Assembly (NCBI RefSeq): GCF_019320115.1
Contig: NC_089581.1
Span: 11,347,707 to 11,411,706, forward strand
Direction: 5' to 3'
Origin: Miscanthus floridulus
Lineage: Eukaryota; Streptophyta; Magnoliopsida; Poales; Poaceae
DNA length: 64,000 nt
Positions 57,021-64,000 of this stretch are shown in pieces. The translations under genes and the position numbers were made by a program. Below the pieces are notes generated by a model. It was given only the letters and a program-made list of their open reading frames with translations, was not told the origin of the DNA and searched no databases. Positions within the stretch are counted from its first letter, which is position 1, and each line of letters begins with the position of its first letter.

Positions 57021-60000
57021 ATGGTAGACCCCGTACGACCATTGCGTCTCGGCACCGTGGTTTGGTTCGAGAGCCTAGAGTTCATGTCTCTAGGGCATGA
57101 GTATGACATGGTACTCCTCACTCCTCGAGCCCCACCATCCGACGATGAAGTTATGCCCCGGCAGCCTAGGTGCAGGCGGCGTCCGGGCTGCCGCTCTCGC
57201 CGCGCTCGCCAAGCATGGCACGAACAAGGCCACCCCGACGCTACACGAATCCGGGGTGACACGCCACCCCCCGCCGATATCCTATGACCAGCTGTTGGCA
57301 CAGGGTCCCTGGCTGGGGACCTGTCTAGCCTGAGCTTGGACAAAGGAAAGTTGCCTGTGGCACACGGCGATGCCCAGTCGTCAAGCTCCGCTCCACCACC
57401 CCCTGAAGAGCCGACCCCGGCGGGGCAGAATCTGGCGATGACACCATCCCCATACCCCTTTGGGTTGAGAAATGCCGCCGCCTCTTACGCCTACGCTTAC
57501 ATTGCCGCTCACGAGCATCCCTCAGAACGCAGCCAGCGCTTCGCTCTCGACCTGAGCACCCATGCCGACTCCTCGGATGAGAACGAGGCATGGCCCGGAG
57601 TGGATTTCTCCGGACTCAACAACCCTGGGGCTCTGTGCCAGTTCCTGGCCGCAAGCGACTACTGCTTCGACTACTCCGACTCCGACGACGAAGGCACCTA
57701 TGACCCCACTCGCGAGTGTTTTCATGTCAGGCTCGGGATGCCGAGGGTGGGCGAGGAGGACGAGGGGGCAGGTAGCCGTTCCCCACTTTGCCCAGGCGCG
57801 GGCACCGTCACACCTCCACGCGCCATCCTGCCGGCCACACGAAACGAGAACGTCGCTCTTGCGCGACCTCAGCGCCCAGACCTAGAACAGCTCCGCGAGC
57901 TCCAGGCCAAGGTTGAACAAGACCAACTCCTTCTGCAGCAGCTTTGAGAGACTCTCGAACAGGAACAGCGAGGTCGCGGCGAAGGCGGGGGAGCCCGATG
58001 GAGGGCCCGCGATGTGCATCACCGCATCCATGACGACGAAGGGAGTGAGCAACCCCTAGTCTTCAATCGCGCTGGCCAGAACGTCATGGCTGCGGCAATG
58101 CTGGTCCACGCAATGCCCGAGCCTTCTACCACGGAGGGGCGGCGGGTCCGCGGCGAGCTCTGGGATCTCCTAGAGACCGCCGCGGTTCAGCAGGCTGAGA
58201 GTTCTGCCTCCCGATGACACGGGGGCGCCTCGAACCTGCCCACGGCACCACCTCGGCAGGACAGGGAAGCCCCAGCTCGTCCCGAGCCCGACCGGGCACT
58301 GATAGCCCACAGGGCCCCCGTGCTTCTGGACCGCCTCGGCAATCGACGCGAGGTGCAGGGAGACCATGAGGTGGTCAGCAGGCGACGACGCCACGACAAT
58401 GAGGGGCCCGCTTAGGGCTACCACCCACACCGAGGTAGTCGCTACGATAGCGGAGAGGACCGCAATCCTTCCCCTGAACCGCCAGGCCCTCGGGTCTTCA
58501 GCAGGGCCATCCGCGCTGCTCTTTTCCCCGCCCGGTTTCGGCAACCAGCCAATCTCACGAAGTACAGCGGCGAGACCAACCCTGAACTCTGGCTTGTCGA
58601 TTACCGCCTGGCCTGCCAGCTAGGTGGCGCGGACGATGACCTGCTCATCATCCGCAATCTCCCTTTGCTCTTGTCGGACTCAGCGCGAGCCTGGCTCGAG
58701 CATCTTCCTCCCTCACAAATCCACGACTGGCGCGACTTGGTGAGGATATTCGTCGGGAACTTCCAGGGCACATACGTGCGTCCTGGGAACTCCTGGGATC
58801 TTAAGAGCTGTCGCCAAAAGCCGGACGAGTCTCTCCGAGACTTCATCCGGCGCTTCTCCAAACAGTGCACCGAGTTGCCCAGCGTCGGCGACTCAGAGAT
58901 TGTCCAGGCTTTCCTCTCCGGCACCACTTGTCAGGACTTGGTTCGAGAGTTAGGTCGGAACATGCCGCGCTCTGCTGCCGCGCTCCTCGACATCGCCACC
59001 AGCTTCGCCTCAGGTGAAGAGGCTATTGGAGCCATCTTCCCCGACACCGACACCAAGGGTAAGCGGAGGGACGAGGCACTCGAGGCCTCAGCCCCCACCT
59101 CCCCAAGAGAAAGAAAAAGGGGCGCCTAGGGAAGCAGGAGGTCCTGGAGGCTGATCTGATCGTGGCCGCAGAACGCAAGAATCCCCGAGGCATCAAAGGC
59201 CCTAGGCCCTTCGACGACATGCTCAAGAAGCCCTGCCCTTACCACCAGGGTCCTATCAAGCACGCTCTCGAGGATTGCACCATGCTGCGGCGTTACTACG
59301 CCAGGCTCAGGCTCCCCGACGACGACGCCAAACAAAAGGGCGCCGGTGACCGGGACGAGGACAAGGATGACGGGTTCCCCGAGGTACGCAACGCCTTCAT
59401 GATCTTCGGTGGGCCCTCGGCATGCCTCACGGCGCGGCAGCGCAAGAGGGAACGCCGAGAGGTCTTCTCGGTCAAGGTGGCCACCCCCCAGTACCTCGAC
59501 TGGTCCCAAGAGGCGATCACCTTCGATCGAGATGACCACCCTGACCATGTTCCGAATCTCGGGCAGTACCCACTAGTTGTCGACCCGATCATCGGCAACA
59601 CCCGACTCTCCAAGGTGTTGATGGACGGAGGCAGTGGCCTCAACATCCTCTACGCCAACACCCTGGAGCTCTTGGAGATCGACCGGTCAAGGCTCTGAGG
59701 CGACGTCGCACCCTTCCACGGCATCGTGCCAGGGAAGCGCATGTGACCCCTCGGGCGCATCGACCTTCCTGTCTGCTTCGGCACCCCCTCCAACTACCGC
59801 AAGGAAGTCCTCACCTTCGAGGTAGTCGGGTTTAGAGGAGCCTACCACGTCATCCTAGGTCGGCCGTGCTACACCAAGTTCATGGTAGTGCCCAACTATA
59901 CCTACCTCAAGCTCAAGATGCCAGGCCCTAGCGGTGTCATCACGATTGAGTCCACGTACGAACATGCATACGACTGCGACGTCGAATGCATCGAGTACGC

Positions 60001-63000
60001 CGAGGCCCTTGCGGAGGCCGAGACCCTCATCGCCCACCTCGACCAACTCAGTGGCGAGGTGTCTGACTCCAAGCGTCGCGCAGGGGCATTCGAGCCCGCG
60101 GAAACCATCAAACTCATCCCGGTCGACCCCGCCTGCCTTGACGACCGAGCGCTGAGGATCAGCGCCACCCTCGACATCAAATAGGAAGCCGTGCTCGTCG
60201 ACTTTCTCCGTGCGAACGCCGACATATTCGCATGGAGTCCCTCGGACATGCCGGGCATACCAAGGGAGGTTGCCGAGCACGCCCTGGACATCCGGGCCAG
60301 ATCTAGACCTGTGAGACAACGCCTATGCCGCTTCGACGAGGAAAAGCGTAGGGCCATCGGTGAGGAGATATAGAAACTCTTGGCGACCGGGTTCATCAAG
60401 GAAGTGTCCCACCCAGAGTGGTTGGCTAACCCCGTGTTAGTCAAGAAGAAAAATGGGAAATGGAGGATGTGTATAGACTACACCAGTTTAAACAAAGCCT
60501 GTCCAAAGGTCCCCTTCCCGTTACCTCGAATCGATCAAATCGTTGATTCCGCTGCAGGGTGCGAGACCCTGTATTTCCTTAATGCGTACTCTGGTTACCA
60601 TCAAATCAAGATGAAGGAGTCCGACCAGCTCGCGACTTCTTTCATCACACCATTCGGCATGTACTGCTACGTGACGATGCCCTTCGGCCTCAGGAACGCA
60701 GGTGCCACGTACCAGCGGTGCATGACCCAGGTCTTTGGCGACAACATCGGGCAGACCGTCAAGGCCTACGTAGATGACATCGTGGTCAAAACCAGAAAGG
60801 CTGAGGATCTCATTGATGACTTGAGGATAACCTTCAAATGCCTTAGAGAGAAGGGCATCGGCTCAATCCCGAGAAGTGTGTGTTTGGGGTCCCCCGAGGC
60901 ATGCTCTTGGGATTCATAGTCTCGGAACGCGGCATTGAAGCCAACCCAGAGAAGGTCTCGGCCATAACTGGCATGGGGCCAATCAGGGACCTCAAGGGAG
61001 TACAGAGGGTCATGGGATGCCTTGCGGCCCTGAGCCGCTTCATCTCGCGCCTCGGCGAAAAAGGTTTGCCTCTGTACCGACTCTTGAGAAAATCCGAGCA
61101 TTTTTCTTGGACTCCCGAGGCCGAAGAAGCCCTCGACAGACTCAAAGCACTGCTCATGAATCCTCCCGTCCTGATACCCCCGGCCATGGATGAGACCCTC
61201 TTACTCTACGTCGCCGCAACGACCCAAGTGGTCAGCGCTGCCATAGTGGTAGAGAGGCAGGAAGAGGGGCATACTCTGCCCACCCAACGACCTATTTATT
61301 TCATCAGCGAGGTGCTCTCCGAGACCAAAGCACGCTATCCCCACATCCAGAAGCTAGTCTACGCCGTGGTCCTGGCCCGGCGCAAACTGCGCCACTACTT
61401 CGAGTCGCACCCAGTGACTGTGGTATCATCTTTCCCCCTGGGTGAAATAGTTCATAACCGGGAGGCCTCGGGCAGGATAGCCAAGTGGGCTATCGAGCTT
61501 ATGGGGGAAACCTTGACCTTTGCGCCTTGAAAAGCGATCAAGTCTCAGGTCTTGGCCGATTTCGTGGTTGAATGGATAGATACCCAACTGCCACCCGCTC
61601 AAATTCAGACGGAGTGCTGGACCCTGTACTTCGACGGATCCCTAATGAAGACCAGGGCAGGCGCGGGTCTGCCCTTCATTTTGCCCCTCGGAGTACACAT
61701 GCGCTACATGGTGCGGCTCCACTTTGCCGCCTCCAACAACATGGCCGAATACGAGGCCCTCATCAATGGCTTACAAGTCGCCATCGAACTTGGGGCACGG
61801 CGCCTTGACGTCCGAGGCGACTCGCGGCTCATCATAGATCAAGTGATGAAGGAGTCAAACTGCCTCGACCCCAAAATGGAGGCTTACTGCAAGTTGGTAC
61901 GATGCCTAGAAGACAAGTTCGACGGTCTCGAACTAAATCACGTCGCACGGAAGTACAACGAGGCCGCCGATGAGCTGGCAAAGATGGCCTCGGCACGTAC
62001 TCCGGTCCCCCCAAATGTCTTCGCCAGAGACCTCCACAAACCTTCCATTGGATACACCTCGGCAACAAAGGAGGGCCCACCTACGGAACCCATGGCGAAG
62101 CTCGACGCCCCCTCTGCTGCCGAGACCCCCTCGACCAAGCCCGAGGTCATGGAAGTCAACGCCGAGACTCCGCAGACTGTTCAGGACGTGGATTGGCGAG
62201 TCCCGTTCCTCGATTGACTTGATCAGGGGGAGCTTCCTGACGACAGAACCGAAGCGCGACGGCTTGCGCGGCGAGCCAAGACCTACGCCCTCTACAATGA
62301 CGAATTGTACAGGCGAAGTCCCTCAGGTGTCCTCCAATGGTGTATCAGTTCCGAAGCGGGCCAAGCCCTGCTTTGGGACTTACACGCAGGCGCCTGCGGG
62401 CACCATGCGGTGCCTCGAACGCTCGTAGGGAACGCTTTCCGCCAGGGGTTCTACTGGCCGACGGCAGTCGCCGACGCTACCAAGCTGGTACGCTCCTGCG
62501 AAGGATGCCAGTACTATGCTCGGCAGACCCATCTCCCGGCCCTGGCCCTGCAAACCATCCCCATCACGTGGCCATTCGCCGTGTGGGGGCTCGACATGGT
62601 CGGGCCTCTGCAAAAGGCCCCCGGGGGCTTCACCCATCTATTGGTATCAATCGACAAGTTCTCCAAATGGATCGAGGCTCGTCCGATCAATCGAATCAAA
62701 TCCGAGCAGGCGGTGCTGTTCTTCACTAACATCATCCACAGGTTTGGGGTCCCCAACACCATCATCACCGACAATGGGATGCAGTTCACCGGCAAAAGGT
62801 TCCTGACGTTTTGCGATGACCACCACATCCGTGTGGCCTGATTGGCCATAGGACACCCAAGGACCAACGGCCAAGTAGAGCGTGCCAACGGCATGATCCT
62901 ACAAGGCCTCAAGCCAAGGATTCACAACCGGTTGAAAAAGTTTGGCAAGAAATGGCTCGCTGAGCTCCCGTCGGTCATCTGGAGCCTAAGGAACACTCCA

Positions 63001-63429
63001 AGCCGAGCCACGGGATTCACGCCTTTCTTCCTAGTCTATGGGGCCGAGGCCGTCCTCCCCACCGACTTGGAATATGGTTCTCCGAGGCTGCAAGCCTACA
63101 ACAAACAAAGTAACCGCACCACCCGAGAGGATGCCCTTGATCAACTAGAGGAAGCCCGAGACATCGCGCTACTGCACTCGGCCAAATACCAGCAGAGCCT
63201 GCGGCGTTATCAGGCCCGATGCGTCTGAGGCCGAGACTTGAAGGTAGGCAACCTGGTGTTGAGATTAGCGCAAAGCAACAAGGGTCGCCACAAGCTGACC
63301 CCGCCATGGGAGGGACCGTACATCATTGCCCAAGTGCTGAAGCCCGGGACCTACAAGCTGGCCAACGAGAAGGGCGAAGTCTTCACCAATGCTTGGAACA
63401 TAGAACAGCTACGTCGCTTTTATCCCTAA
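57021..63429 (+). pseudogene. gag-pol polyprotein of Gypsy element 3, broken
   Basis: Gag pieces run from the ATG at 57021 (MVDPVRPLRLG) through 57336-57947 to a capsid-like domain at 58665-59129 (WRDLVRIFVGNFQGTYV). The Cys/His segment CPYHQGPIKHALEDC follows (about 59235), and the protease region LMDGGSGLNILYA is near 59620. RT lies at 60390-61000 with LVKKKNGKWRMCIDY and YVDD (60767-60778), but motif A reads FLNAYSGYHQI: Asn (codon 60581-60583) replaces the catalytic Asp. RNase H (61000-61500), a second RNase H (61600-62000) and integrase (62230-63200, TDNGMQF and NGQVERAN) follow. Frame changes lie near 59130 and 60858. Stops include those near 60371, 61528, 62215, 62839 and 63226. It is not functional. 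Confidence 0.92.
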
Positions 63430-64000
63430 ATTTCCAAGCATTGTATATATCGTTTCTCGAAATACAATTAAAAAGCATTCTTTAGTTGGTCTAACTTTTC
63501 GAGAAACCCCCCGAGCCCATCGTAGGCCTCGGCAATACAGTAACACGGCAAGGGGGACTTGGCTCTACCTCGGCAGAACCAAGCCCCCCTCGGGGGCTAG
63601 ATAGGGGACCCCCCTGGGCGTCCCCTAGGTCCCATGCGCCATTCTTCAGTTGTTTTTCAAAAATTCCTACGCTAAGTCCCTAGCAGGCTCTGACGAATCA
63701 GTTGTAAAAACCCCTCGGACCAAGGTCTGTTTCCTAAGCAAGAGGCCGGTAGAGTCGCGAGACGGCCTACGCCTCCGGGCTACGGCACTCCCTCACTACC
63801 TCTCGCTCAAGGGACGGCTTAGGCCCCAAGGGGGTGTTTTGCAAACGAAATCCGATCAGGAGCGACAGAGGGCAGAAGCTCGGAAACATAAGAAAAAACA
63901 ACTAAGAAACACAAGTACTTCAAAAGTAAAGGCCTCGATGGCCACAAGCGTTACGATACAAAAAATAACCCCTATTCTATTTTTTACATAGCCCCTGGGG
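63430..64000. other. 3' non-coding region of Gypsy element 3
   Basis: Downstream of integrase, GC-rich with CTCGGCAG-type repeats and CCCCTCGGGGG palindromes (about 63584-63595). The 3' LTR is not reached. In related elements an antisense gene may lie further right. Confidence 0.55.

Larger units (their letters stand above)
55538..64000 (+). mobile_element. Tat-type Gypsy LTR retrotransposon, element 3 (5' LTR and coding region)
   Basis: The 5' LTR (55538-56962) is followed by a primer-binding region (from 56964, TTGGTGCGCCAGGTAGG), gag-pol to 63429 and part of the 3' non-coding region to the window edge. It is inserted in the RT region of the Copia element. The left flank CAATG (55533-55537) is the predicted 5-bp duplication, to be expected again after its 3' LTR outside the window. 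As in elements 1 and 2, a second RNase H lies between RT and integrase, but sequence divergence and a different LTR mark another family. Confidence 0.93.

Overview
This is grass (Poaceae) nuclear DNA, probably from a panicoid such as the sorghum/sugarcane/maize group. The evidence is an intronless GC-rich nuclear psaF gene, CACTA elements with the 'TGTAGGGGCGG' subterminal repeats typical of grasses, Tat-lineage Gypsy elements, a grass-type DUF1618 relic, and short elements of types common in grasses. The species assignment is inference. About three quarters of the window is transposable elements, many nested. Only one complete, intact host protein gene is visible: psaF on the minus strand at 17753-18454. 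LAYOUT. 1-5971: a minus-strand Tat-type Gypsy element (element 1) running off the left edge, inserted into the transposase gene of a CACTA element. 5972-16315: the right-hand part of that CACTA element, with a TNP2-type transposase relic, a second spliced gene carrying a plant-transposase (Ptta/En/Spm) domain, a DUF8039-like region and a Ulp1-type cysteine protease, and the right terminus with its repeats. The CACTA terminus abuts an LRR receptor-kinase relic (16316-16990), apparently the gene it broke. 17.6-18.8 kb: psaF and its upstream region. 19.7-20.6 kb: a Harbinger-like short element. 21.3-35.5 kb: a non-coding region whose notable feature is at least eight, perhaps eleven or twelve, copies of a sequence complementary to microRNA miR2118, all in the same orientation (target on the minus strand). 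Six of the clear copies have a minus-strand TATA box 50-140 bp upstream. I read this as a cluster of reproductive 21-nt phasiRNA (PHAS) precursor loci. Two LINE fragments, a small CACTA element, MITEs and a broken ORF with a histone-H3-tail-like start interrupt it. 36.3-50.7 kb: a DUF1618 gene split by a complete 13.5-kb Tat element (element 2) with matching LTRs and a 5-bp target duplication. Element 2 carries a spliced antisense gene with its own TATA box. 50.9-64 kb: a Copia element whose reverse transcriptase is interrupted by a third Tat-type Gypsy element (element 3) that runs off the right edge. HOW IT FITS TOGETHER. The retroelement polyproteins all carry stops or frameshifts, so no copy here looks autonomous. 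In element 2 the stops are mostly C-to-T changes on the sense strand relative to element 1, as expected of methylated, silenced copies. If the miR2118-site cluster is real, its transcripts would be male-germline non-coding RNAs cut by miR2118 and diced into phased 21-mers; this can be tested directly with anther small-RNA data.
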